Shown here one piece after another: positions 10,603 to 20,403 of a DNA stretch of 64,000 bases; the stretch's first letter is position 1; every line of letters starts with the position of its first letter. Under the pieces are notes generated by a model. It did not search any database. It was given only the letters and a program-made list of their open reading frames with translations, and was not told where the DNA came from. The DNA is from Plutella xylostella (lineage: Eukaryota; Arthropoda; Insecta; Lepidoptera; Plutellidae). The translations under genes were made by a program, and so were the position numbers. The stretch covers positions 3,525,001 through 3,589,000 of the forward strand of contig NC_063991.1 of assembly GCF_932276165.1 (NCBI RefSeq), given 5' to 3'.

Positions 10603-12274
10603 AAACAATCCCGGGATCCTCCCCGTAAGACAAGGAACAGCTGTTATTCAACAGGATAACTGGCTTATTTTTAAGGTATTAGATTTAAATGGCCTACTGA
10701 TGGAATTAGAATATAATAATAGGAAGTATAGTAACTTTAGTAAGTTAGTATCCGTAGATAAGCCTTATTTTAATGAATTTTTAGGAATACGAGAACAAGT
10801 AGAGTATTTACAGAAAATTACTATAAATAAGTTTAAACAAATAATCCCTTCACACCGAGTCCGTAGAGGAATATTGAACCCTATTGGTTCTATAATAAAA
10901 GTCATAACAGGAAACTTAGATCAGGAAGACGCTCAACATTACGAACAGTTAATAAGTAATCTAAATAATCAACAGATCTCTACAAACAAACGCTTAACCG
11001 TTGTTTCTAAGATGATAGACGGTCTAATTAACTCATCAGAAATATTACATAATAACTCAAAAATTATGGACAATAGACTAAAACGTATTGAAATAATGTT
11101 AAAGGAAATCAGCACTAAAGAAAATAATGCAGTTTACTCTACTTATATCTTAAGCTTGTATAACCTATTTGTAAGTAATTTTAGAACGCTTTATATAAAG
11201 ATTAGCGAGTTAGAGACTGCCTTAGCCTTCACTAAGATAAATATTGTACATCAATCTATACTTAACTCAACTGATTTATTACAGCTGTTAATTAATATAT
11301 CTAAATCTGAAAACCTTATGTATACACCTACCTTGGAAAATTTAGTAAAAATAGAGGATACAATCAATGTTAAATCATACATGATAGATAGAAAGATAAC
11401 ATTTGTATTAGAAATACCATTGATAGCAAACTCTACCTATAATTATTATAAAATGTACCCCTTACCTATCTTTCATGACCCTGAAAACCTTACCCTTGTA
11501 ATAATTCCCAAATATCCTTATATCCTGGTGAGAGGTGTTACATATTTACCACTTATACAACCTTGCAAGCAGGTATCTGAAGAAAATTACCTATGCACTC
11601 ATGAAAATAGAGCACCATACCCTGAAATTACATGCACTGAGGAGCTGATGACATTTAAAGAGCACCCGACTCACTGTAAACAGAATTCAGTGATTATAGA
11701 ACAGATTAAAGTTCAGAAAATATCTATTAATAAATGGATATTATATAGCCGCAACACAACTATTATTGAAAAGCGATGTAATAGCGAAATAAGCCGTAAC
11801 TCCATAAAGGGTACGTATATAATACTTATAGACGGACCCTGTGACCTCTACATTAACAATATGCAGCTGCATCATCAACGATCATATACCGAGAATATGT
11901 CATCAGAACGCATCCCTTCAATAAAACTGCCGGAACTACAAACCAGAGTAAACTCCAAGGAAAACGAGAATCCAGTAAATCTTCAAGGAATGGACCTCAG
12001 CGACCTGCAACACATGTCCTACATGCTGAAACAACTCAATAGTGAAAGTGATAGTGAAATGGGCAATTCAGTGAAAGTGAAAAGCATTAGTCTAGGCACT
12101 CTTTTACTGTATTTTATTGTATTTTTAATGATTATTGTGTTTATTCTTAAAAATAGGAAAAAGCTCACTAATATGTTGCAGTGGCGAAATCATCGAGATG
12201 TGCATGTGCAACCCCCCGATAATTTCGCTCTTAAGGAGGGAGGAGTTATGTACCCCCAAGTATCTCACCCTTAG
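10556..12274 (+). CDS. env: Envelope-like glycoprotein of the errantivirus-like element
   Basis: The frame is open from 10547, with its first ATG at 10556 giving 572 residues. Visible features are a basic RVRR motif at about residues 101-104 that looks like a furin-type cleavage site, several N-glycosylation sequons, a cysteine-bearing central region (about 11560-11840), and one strongly hydrophobic segment near residues 515-535 followed by a short basic cytoplasmic tail. This matches insect errantivirus Env, which is related to baculovirus F proteins. No clear signal peptide follows the first ATG; in relatives env is made from a spliced RNA, so the true N-terminus may be encoded elsewhere. 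The frame is intact. The end extends 31 nt into the 3' LTR. Confidence 0.85.
   Translation: MALMSPSLGLQLQKIENNPGILPVRQGTAVIQQDNWLIFKVLDLNGLLMELEYNNRKYSNFSKLVSVDKPYFNEFLGIREQVEYLQKITINKFKQIIPSHRVRRGILNPIGSIIKVITGNLDQEDAQHYEQLISNLNNQQISTNKRLTVVSKMIDGLINSSEILHNNSKIMDNRLKRIEIMLKEISTKENNAVYSTYILSLYNLFVSNFRTLYIKISELETALAFTKINIVHQSILNSTDLLQLLINISKSENLMYTPTLENLVKIEDTINVKSYMIDRKITFVLEIPLIANSTYNYYKMYPLPIFHDPENLTLVIIPKYPYILVRGVTYLPLIQPCKQVSEENYLCTHENRAPYPEITCTEELMTFKEHPTHCKQNSVIIEQIKVQKISINKWILYSRNTTIIEKRCNSEISRNSIKGTYIILIDGPCDLYINNMQLHHQRSYTENMSSERIPSIKLPELQTRVNSKENENPVNLQGMDLSDLQHMSYMLKQLNSESDSEMGNSVKVKSISLGTLLLYFIVFLMIIVFILKNRKKLTNMLQWRNHRDVHVQPPDNFALKEGGVMYPQVSHP
12233..12243 (+). promoter_or_regulatory. 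Polypurine tract
   Basis: AAGGAGGGAGG lies immediately before the 3' LTR (AGTTATG), the position of the plus-strand primer. It falls inside the end of the env frame. Confidence 0.85.
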
Positions 12275-12592
12275 AACTTTCTGGAACTTTAAATATAAAC
12301 ATAAACAGAGATACTGTAAGCATTGCAACATATTATATTGTTATATATATATATATATATATTGCATCAGCCAGGATGCTGATGGATCATTCCACGAATC
12401 TCCAACTTTGTAAAGCATCAACTGTATGGAGTGTAGAGTGATGTATCAGCAGATTGGTCACGTAGGCCACTCTTAGTGTTAAGACTATGTCATTGTATGA
12501 GTCAGTATTAAACGGACCTCAAATCGGAACGGTTATGCTCGCCTTTAATTTTAGTTTTTAAAAACCTAATAGCGCGGACCCGCAATTTGACT
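12244..12592 (+). repeat. 3' long terminal repeat
   Basis: A 349-bp repeat, 14 bp longer than the 5' copy: it has an (AT)n run at about 12342-12362 and lacks one GGTA. It is followed by the target duplication ACCT at 12593-12596. Confidence 0.93.
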
Positions 12593-12730
12593 ACCTTGTA
12601 AATATTTTTAAATCTCCACCGTAAAAACAGCAATTAACATAGTGTGTACCTTACCACAATCGTTTTTGGCCGAATTTGCTGTGTTAGTCACACACGGCAT
12701 ACAGCCACAAACAAAGATTGATTGATTGAT

Positions 12731-12824
12731 GTGTTTTTGTCAAAAACCTAATCACATAAAAACCTTAAAGCTAATAAATGATAATTTCACCGATAGTCCG
12801 CTGAATAAAGTGTTTAGCACTTCA
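12731..12824 (+). promoter_or_regulatory. Remnant of the conserved 5' segment (probable untranslated exon) of zinc-finger unit A
   Basis: This stretch aligns with 24249-24366, 32684-32800 and 63086-63198 in units B, C and D. In the other copies it ends TTGG|GTAAG (TTGA|GTAAG here), a plausible splice donor, and no frame stays open to the donor. I infer a 5' untranslated exon spliced to the coding exon at 13738. Everything upstream in unit A has been displaced by the LINE. Confidence 0.45.
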
Positions 12825-13384
12825 TTGAGTAAGACTAGTTTTATAAAACCTTCATACTTACTTCTGGTCTTGAGGTTAGCTTTTCCTCCATTTGTTTGCT
12901 AAATTTATGCTACACACAAGAGTGAATATGTGGCAGAATGTAGAGTTGTCGGTGGCTGTAGGCTCAGTGGAAGTGAGAGAGCCTGCACAGGTCTTTAATT
13001 AGCTGGTGGTAGGGGGTGAGGGCGGCCTTCCTCTTCAAATGCTATATGAGTGTTTGTTTGTGGCCTCCTATTCAAAAAGTCAATATTGTTTTAGCTCTAA
13101 ATCTGGTGCAGTACCTAAACAGATTATCATGCTACAGTCTATTGAATTTTTGTAAAATTATGAACTATAAATGTTCTTGCATGTTATGAAAACTGGTAGA
13201 AAATGGTTCTGAATACCTACTTACTATTTTTCCCACCTTTTACACTCATAAATGTATTTCTGCAATAAAGGATTATATTGATGCCGTTTCTGAAGGCACA
13301 AAGTCTAATTTTAGGCTGTCATAACCTTATATACATCCTTTGTTTATAATCAGGCTGTATGAGTGTTACTGTTAGTGAGTGGAC

Positions 13385-13600
13385 TGATGGTCGGTGGAGC
13401 AGAAGAGTGGAGACCACGTACCGGCAAGCGCACTGTTTGGCGGCCCCACGCGAGATGGACAGATAATATAGTCAAGTCCACGGGGAAGCACTGGATGCGG
13501 GCCGCCTCCGATCGGACAAGGTGGAAATCATTGGGGGAGGCCTATGTTCAGCAGTGGACGTCCTATGGCTGAGATGATGATGACGATGATGAGTGTTAAG
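13385..13600 (+). mobile_element. RTE-type LINE 3' fragment (unit A)
   Basis: The reading frame ending at 13572 encodes an RTE-like ORF2 C-terminus (GRP...RWTD, WMRAA, YVQQW motifs) followed by a (GAT)n run. The same fragment with the same flanks is present in unit B (24847-25062) and unit D (63755-63975) but not in unit C. Confidence 0.8.
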
Positions 13601-13759
13601 TCAAATCTCATATTTCACTGGCAACATTTCTAGTTTTACATAGCTAAAATTAAATTTTGTGCCTTCAGAATATATTTCATTATACTACTTAGTTAGAAGT
13701 CATTAATTGCTATTTGAATATATTTCTCATGTTTTAGTTGTACGAAACCACACTATAAG

Positions 13760-13889
13760 ATGGAGGATGGCATGGACATAGAGGAACATGATCTGTTGAA
13801 CGACCCTACTGTGAGGAGTGTGTTTCCAGATCTTGCCGTTCTCAAACAAGAAATAATTGATTTTGATACAAATGAAAGTGTAGCACCAG
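13760..13889 (+). CDS. Zinc-finger gene copy A, first coding exon
   Basis: The exon runs from a TTTTAG acceptor at 13737 to an AG|GTTTGT donor after 13889. The ATG at 13760 starts an acidic 43-codon segment plus one base, and exon 2 supplies the two missing bases (phase 1) at 18073. Copies B and C keep the same exon, splice sites and phase with only a few substitutions, which supports coding use. The 22 nt before the ATG contain no in-frame stop, and an ACG/ACA difference between copies there would be synonymous, so an upstream coding exon is not excluded. Together with 18073-19625 it gives a 560-residue protein. Confidence 0.75.
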
Positions 13890-14220
13890 GTTTGTAATTT
13901 GAATGCTCTGTTAAGGATACATTTATATTATACAACTCTGTTTAAAAATTATAGGGAAAAGATCAATTAAACACAAAATCTTTGTTATTCATCAAAATGT
14001 ATTTTATCACAATTATATTATCAAAGTATGCTCCTTCAGAAACGATACACATACGCCAACAAATAATGTAACCATCAAAACATTTTTTTAAACAATGTTC
14101 CTGGAATGAGTTTAATTCTCGCGGCGAATTCAGCTTTTAAAAAAAATATTGGATAATTATTAGGTATATTTGTATCGTTTCTAAAGGAACATACTTCATG
14201 TGGTTTAGGTAGGCCTAGAC

Positions 14221-14447
14221 TTAAAGGTGCACGATTATCATTAACCATAATCGAATAATTTGATTATAGACTTTATTCATATCCTCTTATTCTAATTTCC
14301 TCTTCTCTTTTTTCCTCTTATTCGAATAGTGTCATTTGATCATTCGATTATCAAAATTTGTGGTTCACTGGTTTGCAAATTCGATTATTGATATTAGTGG
14401 TATCAAACCATTCGATTGTTGCTGTCATTCATAATCGCCCATCATTA
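14221..14447. mobile_element. hAT-type MITE private to unit A
   Basis: The 227-bp insertion is flanked by the 8-bp duplication GCCTAGAC (14213-14220, 14448-14455). Unit B has the uninterrupted site at 25620-25640. The ends are imperfect inverted repeats around TAAAGGTGCACGATTAT, and the interior is rich in ATTCGAT motifs. Confidence 0.75.
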
Positions 14448-14572
14448 GCCTAGACCTAGGCTACCACCCCATGCAGTTTGTCGTAGGTACTTACTACTTA
14501 CTGGACACCCTGTACTAATGAGGAAATATGCTGGCCCGATCAAAGTTTTCTAAGCTCTACTCATCTATGGTT

Positions 14573-14800
14573 GAATGGTGTAGTGGTTAGTGACCCTGAC
14601 TGCTATCCCGAAGGTCCCGGGTTCGATTCCCAGCTGATATAAATTGTTAAAGACAGATATTTGTTTGCACTCGGGTCTTGGGTGTTGATATTAATATTTA
14701 ATATGTATTTGTGTAAATGTATCTGCTGTCCGATACCCATATTACAGGCTCTGCCTAGCTTGGGGTCGGATGGTGTGTGTTTTTTATTTTAAAAATTTAT
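14573..14800 (+). mobile_element. tRNA-derived SINE, family 1
   Basis: The head has polymerase III boxes (TGGTGTAGTGG and GGTTCGATTCCC). The body ends with the family-specific CTAGCTTGGGGTCGGATGG segment. Related copies lie at 15130-17455 (split), 25746-27600 (split) and 34125-34228 (3' end only). Confidence 0.8.
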
Positions 14801-14814
14801 CTTCCATCATCATT

Positions 14815-15112
14815 TCATTCCATTCCATTCTCTGTGAGGGTGTAAGTACCTGCACCGGGCTCTCTCGAGTGGAACCTTTGCATGTCCCCAAGGTCTAAAC
14901 TGCCTTCCTAAGCTTGGACCATTTCCCACCACGCTGGTCCACTGCGGGTTGGTGGGTTCACATATCTAGATGTGCTAGATCTAGATATGCAGGTTTCCTC
15001 ACGATGTTTTCCTTCACTATAAGAGTGATGGTATACATTGTACTTAAGTTAAAAGAACTCATTGGTACATGTCAGGGCCGGGATTCAAACCCGCATCTCT
15101 GGCGTTACTTAA
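14815..15112 (-). mobile_element. SINE family 2 fragment
   Basis: It carries the CTAAGCTTGGACCATTTCCC and GGTTGGTGGGTTCA landmarks. Other members are at 22530-22700, 60405-60560 and 46850-53230. In the last of these the tRNA-like head (GTAGCTCAGT, minus strand) is intact, which fixes the orientation as minus here. The head is truncated in this copy. Confidence 0.65.
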
Positions 15113-15265
15113 TTTACATAATGAAGTAACTGACTGGTGTAGTGGTTAGTGACCCTGACTGCTATGCCCAAGATCGTGGCTGGTGACGATTCCCGGCTGG
15201 GGCAGATATTTGTTTAAATACAGATATTTGTACTCGGGTCGTTGGGTGTTGATATTAAATATATA

Positions 15266-17326
15266 CAGGGTGGCCCAAAGAGTGACGTCCAAAGGAAAAT
15301 GTTTGATTCCTTAGGTCAAGGGATAGCCAAATCACCCCCATGTATGTTCAGCAATTTTTAGTAGTTTAGGAGTTATGATTTTTTTTCCAAATTTTCTACG
15401 AAAATCGACCTCAGTGGATTAATTATGTTTTATTATTTTTTTGGATAACTTGTTTAAAGTATTTTTAAATTTTGCGTCATCCTCTTAAGTTGTTCTTTTA
15501 ACCATAAAAGTTTCAGCTTCCTAGCTGTAATGTAAAATAGTTATTTTTTTTAACGAAAGTTCGAATTTTACGATCGACCTAGACTGTTCTGAATTTTCAA
15601 CTTGAAATAAAAAATTGAAAACGATATTCTCATGGTCCCTTATTAATTTTAAAAACTCCGCAAGGTTCCAAAATTACAAAAAAATAAAAATAAACTATTG
15701 CTTAATGGGGTATTATTTGGAGAAAAAAGCCTTCAAAGGTACCTGGGTGGAAATTACCTAATTAGTAAATTGTTTCAGAAAGTTGAAATTTTCCTGTTTT
15801 GTCATTACTAAGGACTAATTAAGATAGAAAATGTATCCAATTAAAGGGAAAATTAAATTATTTACTTTTTTTTTTAATTTAAGTTACATTTTTTAATGTA
15901 AATTCTTAGTAAAATGTTTTAGTGAGATTTAAGAGATAATTTTATTATTAATAATAAGTAAATAAACTCTAATAATTATTTTACACATTTACTCACAATA
16001 ATTTTTCAAAATGGCGACCTACCATAGCAATACACAACCTACATCTACGCAAGAAATTTTCTTTAAGTCGTCTATACGCTTCTCTGTTTCATTCAGATGT
16101 CACTTTTTGACAGATGTTACATTTTTGAGAAAAGGTACTTTTTTTTACATGTTTAACCTTTTCACAAATGTCATATTTTATACTTTTTTGACTTAAAGAA
16201 AATTTCTTGCGTAGATGTTGGTAGTGTATTGCTGTGGGAGGTCGCCATTTTGAAATTTTATTGTGAGTAAATGTGTAAAATAATGATTAGAGTTTATTTA
16301 CTTATTATTAATAATAAAATTATCTCATAAATCTTGTAACTCACACTAAAACATTTTACTAAGAATTTACATTAAAAATGTAACTTAAATTTAAAAAAAA
16401 GTAAATTATTTAATTTTCTCTTTAATTTGATACATTTTCTATCTTATTATTTTAGTCCTTAGGAATGACATAACAGGAATATTTCAACTTTCTGAAACAA
16501 TTTACTAATTAGGTAATTTCCACCCAGGTACCTTTGAAGGCTTTTTTCTCCAAATAATACCCCATTAAGCAATAGTTTATTTTTATTTTTTTGTAAATTT
16601 TGGAATCTTGCGGAGTTTTTAAAATTAATAAGGGACCATGAGAATATCTTTTTCAATTTTTAATTTCAAGTTGAAAATTCAGAACAGTCTAGCTCGATCG
16701 TAAAGTTTGAAATTTCGATAAAAAAATAACTAACTTACATTACAGCCAGGAATCTGAAACTTTTATGGTTAAAAGAACAACTTAAGAGGATGACGCAAAA
16801 TTTAAAAATACTTGAAAAAGTTATCCAAAAAAATAATAAAACATAATTAATCCACTGAGGTCGATTTTCGTAGTGTCAACTCGTGAACATGTTGACAGCG
16901 CCATCTATGGGATTGTCTCCGTATTGGCTGCAATCATAGATGACTATGATCATGAATATGTTACAAGAATGCATGATCTTGGATCGATTACCGATTGGTT
17001 AAGTTCACAGGTCCTCCAATAGAGGGCGTTATAATTAGTTTTATGAAAATGTATCTTATAGTTAGTGGGTAATTAACTAGCGGTAATTCACTTTCCAATT
17101 ATACGCCATACAAGAAGCACACTGTATTTCTCTGCTCCATCTGACCTGCTCACCTAACCTCAACCTCCGACCACGAGTTTACACGTAGAAAATTTGGGAA
17201 AAAAATCATAACTCCTAAAAATTGCTGCTCCTAAAAATTGCTGAACATACATGGGGCTGATTTGGCTACCCCTTGACCTAAGGAATCAAACATTTTCCTT
17301 TGGACGTCACTCTTTGGGCCACCCTG
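15266..17326. mobile_element. Long inverted-repeat (fold-back) DNA element
   Basis: The ends CAGGGTGGCCC / GGGCCACCCTG are flanked by TA. The left arm (15266-16068, about 800 bp) pairs along its whole length with the right arm (16191-17326) around a 122-bp spacer. The right arm is longer only because it contains an LTR-like insertion at 16874-17183. No coding frame of note is present. The TA duplication and CAGGGTG ends suggest a mariner-like relation, and the same termini occur at 25963-27594. An RNA reading through would fold into a very long hairpin. Confidence 0.85.
16874..17183. mobile_element. Probable solo LTR inside the fold-back arm
   Basis: The 310-bp insertion starts TGTCAACTCGTG and ends CACGAGTTTACA, and is flanked by a perfect 5-bp duplication CGTAG (16869-16873, 17184-17188). 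The opposite arm (near 15395-15415) shows the empty site. TG...CA ends with a 5-bp duplication fit BEL/Pao or Copia. The internal GCGCCATCTATGG phrase is also LTR-like, but no internal region is left to confirm the family. Confidence 0.65.
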
Positions 17327-17629
17327 TATATGAATGTATGTATCTATGTATTTGTGTAGATATATCAGCTGTCCGATACCCATAATACAGGCTCTGCCTA
17401 GCTTGGGGTCGGATGGCCGTGTGTGAGATGTCCCCACATATTTATATTTATTTATTTATAATTATAGCACTCACACTTCTCTCTAATATTCCCCTGCATA
17501 CATTCATCAGAGAACTCATTCTATCCACAAATACATCACATTCTGGTGCTTCGGCGAGCAGGGAGCCGAGCGAGACGGCCGCGAAAATATGGTCGGTGCG
17601 GTTTCCATACATTTTGATATGTGCATGTA

Positions 17630-17769
17630 CAGTCAGCTGCATAAGTAGCTATACACTTTTGTACCGTATCAAACTACCTACTAAACAAAACGACAATGGT
17701 TGAATGAACAAACAGGAAGTTGGTGAGTTTGACAAGGTTCAAAAGTGTTACTACTTATGCAGCTGACTG
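17630..17769. mobile_element. TA-flanked MITE (unit A copy)
   Basis: Inverted ends CAGTCAGCTGCATAAGTAG are flanked by TA. The same insertion is present at the same place in unit B (28795-28936) and absent from unit C, so it predates the A/B split. Confidence 0.8.
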
Positions 17770-18072
17770 TACTTCTAATCCAGTGGCTGACATATCTCTA
17801 TCTTAACAAAATTGAATGAAACTAACACTAATCTGGCTAACATTTTCACAGCAGTGACAAACCACAGAGCGACTCTAGCGTTGTAAACTAAAAAGTAGAA
17901 TATTTACTCTTTCTTCATTCATATCAAGTATTCATATGACTTATTTATTTGTAGTTAACATTCAACCTTATTCAGTATAATATTAATTAATATCAATATT
18001 CATATCATTCATATAAGCACATTAATTATATATATTATATCTATCCCAAATAAATTTTATTGTACCTTACAG

Positions 18073-19625
18073 AAACATTTACAACCCTGGAAGTACCAAA
18101 GAGAAATAAATACAAAAATCAACTACACAATTTAACGGTCTACAGTAGGGATCATCCTACCGAGTGCTCCACTCAAGACCTGGATGTGAAACCTGACCAC
18201 CTGTGTACTGACATGGATGACACAATAACTGTCAAGCGCAACAGTTTGACAGAATTTCATGAAGTTGAAACTGAAATCAAGAAGGAATCAGAGAATGTTT
18301 TACCAAATGAATTGCCATTTTACAGAAACAGAATTATACTAGGCAAGATACAAGTAGATGAGTCTGACGAAGAACGAGAAACTGATGCACCAGGTGACTG
18401 TAATAATGTTGAAAACAACAAAACAAACAATGATCAAGATTTGGCAGTGTCAATATACACTGATGAAAATAGAAGCATGAGGATAACTAAACAGAATTAT
18501 GAAAAAATGAAAAAATGTTTGCGAGCGAAAATTATTTTAACAAACTGTTATACAACTCTATTGAACAACAACTGTTACTGTGCTCAGTGTGCAGTGTTGT
18601 TCCCCACCACTGAAGCGTATAGTGAACATTACACGAGCACACACACCGAGACCACTCACTCAACTAAAGCCTCGGCTTCTCTTGTGAAACGTAAACAAAT
18701 CATATACCCACGTGAGAAAGCATTTGTGTGTGACACCTGCACGAAAACATTCAGCAAAAAAACCAGCTTGATAAAGCACATTTTAATTCACACTGGCGAA
18801 AAGCCATTCGAGTGTGACATTTGCATGAAAACATTTAACCAAAGATTTAATTTGAAGATCCACAAGTTAGTTCACACTGGCGAAAAGCCGTTCGAGTGTG
18901 ACATTTGCAAGAAAACATTTAAAAGAATAAGTAATTTGAAGGCACACAAGTTAATTCACACTGGCGAAAAACCATTCGAATGTGACATTTGCACGAAAAC
19001 ATTTACCCAAAGATTTCATTTGAAAACCCACAAGTTAGTTCACACTGGCGAAAAGCCGTTCGAGTGTGACATTTGCAAGAAAACATTTAAAAGAATAAGT
19101 TATTTGAAGGCACACAAGTTAATTCACACTGGCGAAAAATCTTTCGATTGTGACATTTGCACGAAAATATTTACCCGAAGAAGTAATTTAAAGAGCCACA
19201 GGTTACTTCACACTGGAGAAAAGCCGTTCCAGTGTGACATTTGCACTAAAACATTTGCACAAAAAAATCATTTGAAGCACCACAAGTTCGTTCACACTGG
19301 TGAAAAGCCATTCAAGTGTGACATTTGCAAGAAAACATTTAAAAATATAAGAAATTTAAAGGCACACAAGTTACTTCACTCTGGCGAAAAGCCATTCCAT
19401 TGTGACATTTGCAAGAACATATTTAGGCGATGGTCCACATTGAAATCTCACAAATTACTACACACTGGCGAAAAGCCATTCCAGTGTGACACTTGCCCGA
19501 AATCTTTTAACCGAAGAGATACTCTTAAGAAGCATAAGTTACTTCACACTGCAGCACAGCCATATGATTCTGATGCGTCGGAAAAAATGAGAAATCCGGG
19601 AAACATGAGGAAACATAGTACATGA
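18073..19625 (+). CDS. Zinc-finger gene copy A, main exon (11 C2H2 fingers)
   Basis: The exon begins after the CTTACAG acceptor at 18072 and completes the split codon from exon 1. An acidic spacer of about 190 residues holds an IKKESE motif that resembles a sumoylation site. Next comes one isolated finger (CAQC...H-x4-H, about 18580-18645), then ten consecutive fingers of the CDIC-KKTF-L-H-x3-H type with TGEKPF linkers to about 19552. A 30-residue tail ends at the TGA 19623-19625. This is the architecture of a sequence-specific DNA-binding nuclear protein; the target is unknown. Fingers 2-3 and 4-5 are a recent two-finger duplication. No break is visible, so this copy appears functional. Confidence 0.88.
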
Positions 19626-20403
19626 CACGGCGTGAAACAGCGGGATGTCAGTGAGTGTCAGTGGGGCGCGCTGCGGGCGAGGGCTCGGCCTCCGCCTGTC
19701 CCCTCACTGCAGGCAGCGCCGGCGACGCACAGGCCGCGTTGTCTACACGCTCTCCTACACCCACATACAAGCGACTCCACCTACACTAACCACCTCAGTT
19801 GCAATTCTGACATCGGCGCGGACGGTCGCTTTCTAGCGGCGCCGTCTGTAGCCGTCACGTGTGACTCACTACTGAGTGACCCGGCTGCTCAAGGACAGCG
19901 TCCTGTTGTACACCGAGATGCCTGAAATCCCGGCTCAATTGGAAGCCTCGGAACAGTATAAAATGTCATTAATCGCTAGGTTAAAAAATCTAAATGGTTC
20001 TTTATTTTTAATAAACATTATTATGGCATAATACTGTTGTTTGTTGTTTTCATGTTTGTGGTACCTGTTGCTGTGCTAGTGCCGCGGTGGTACAGAGGGC
20101 CTTCGCAAGAGTGCGCCGCGCCGTCCTGTCCTCAGCAACTGTCCTGGCTTCTGTCCAGCTCAGCGCTTGCGCTCGCAGCTCGCCGTCAACTGTACGCCGC
20201 CATGTGTGCACCGACGACCGGGACACGGCGTCTGCGGCGGCTACTAGCTACTCATTCAAAGCATATTTTGTCATTACTCTTATGTGAATAAAATATTGGA
20301 CAGTAAATACCTATATAATTTTAAAGAGTGATTTTAACTACAATGTACCTTGTATGAGTACCAGGATTAATTGCTTATTGTACCTCAACAATCAATAAAT
20401 ACC
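19626..20403 (+). other. GC-rich 3' module of unit A (probable 3' UTR)
   Basis: The module follows the stop codon and recurs after copies B (31421-32051) and C (37440-38217). AATAAA signals occur at 20010, 20287 and 20394. It has open frames of 60-97 codons, but they change between copies and none looks conserved as protein, so I read it as 3' UTR and flank. Copies A and C differ at only two positions that I can find over about 780 bp. Confidence 0.6.

Larger units (their letters stand above)
4834..12592 (+). mobile_element. Errantivirus-like LTR retrotransposon (TED/17.6 type) with gag, pol and env
   Basis: The element is complete: 5' LTR 4834-5168, primer site, gag, pol, env, polypurine tract and 3' LTR 12244-12592. 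It is flanked by the 4-bp duplication ACCT (4830-4833 and 12593-12596). LTR ends are AGTTATG...TTTGACT. The LTRs match except for two indels, a 4-bp GGTA unit and an (AT)n expansion, which implies a recent insertion. Gag-pol in a -1 frame relation, and env near the 3' end with a cleavage site and one membrane anchor, are typical of insect Ty3 elements that acquired an envelope. It sits in the 3' UTR of the LINE at 1-12730, so it inserted after it. Confidence 0.93.
1..12730 (+). mobile_element. I-group non-LTR retrotransposon (LINE-1 of this window), 5' end outside the window, 3' UTR split by an LTR element
   Basis: The element carries a gag-like ORF1 and an ORF2 with endonuclease, reverse transcriptase, RNase H and a terminal zinc knuckle, the layout of the I/Nimb-type group. 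The 3' UTR (4740-4833) is interrupted at ACCT by the LTR element 4834-12592 and resumes at 12593. It ends in a short (GATT)n tail near 12716-12730. Past the tail the sequence matches the 5' segments of zinc-finger units B (24245), C (32680) and D (63085), so the LINE landed inside the 5' segment of unit A. The left boundary is not visible. Clade assignment is from domain order only. Confidence 0.85.
15130..17455 (+). mobile_element. SINE family 1, split by a fold-back element
   Basis: The head (TGGTGTAGTGG...) lies at 15132-15260 and the 3' body resumes at 17329 with the TCAGCTGTCCGATACCC and GGGGTCGGATGG segments. The insertion between them is the element 15266-17326. Confidence 0.75.

Noticed and set aside
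14573..14645. tRNA gene
   Set aside because: Polymerase III boxes are present, but the sequence is a SINE head: it does not fold as a full cloverleaf and continues into a SINE body repeated elsewhere in the window.
18060..18072. Start of the copy A exon 2 frame at a TTG
   Set aside because: The codons belong to the intron end and acceptor (CTTACAG). The frame is supplied by exon 1 through a split codon.
19632..20291. Small genes of 63-97 codons in the GC-rich 3' modules
   Set aside because: Overlapping frames in several registers change length between copies B and A/C. No codon-level conservation is seen.
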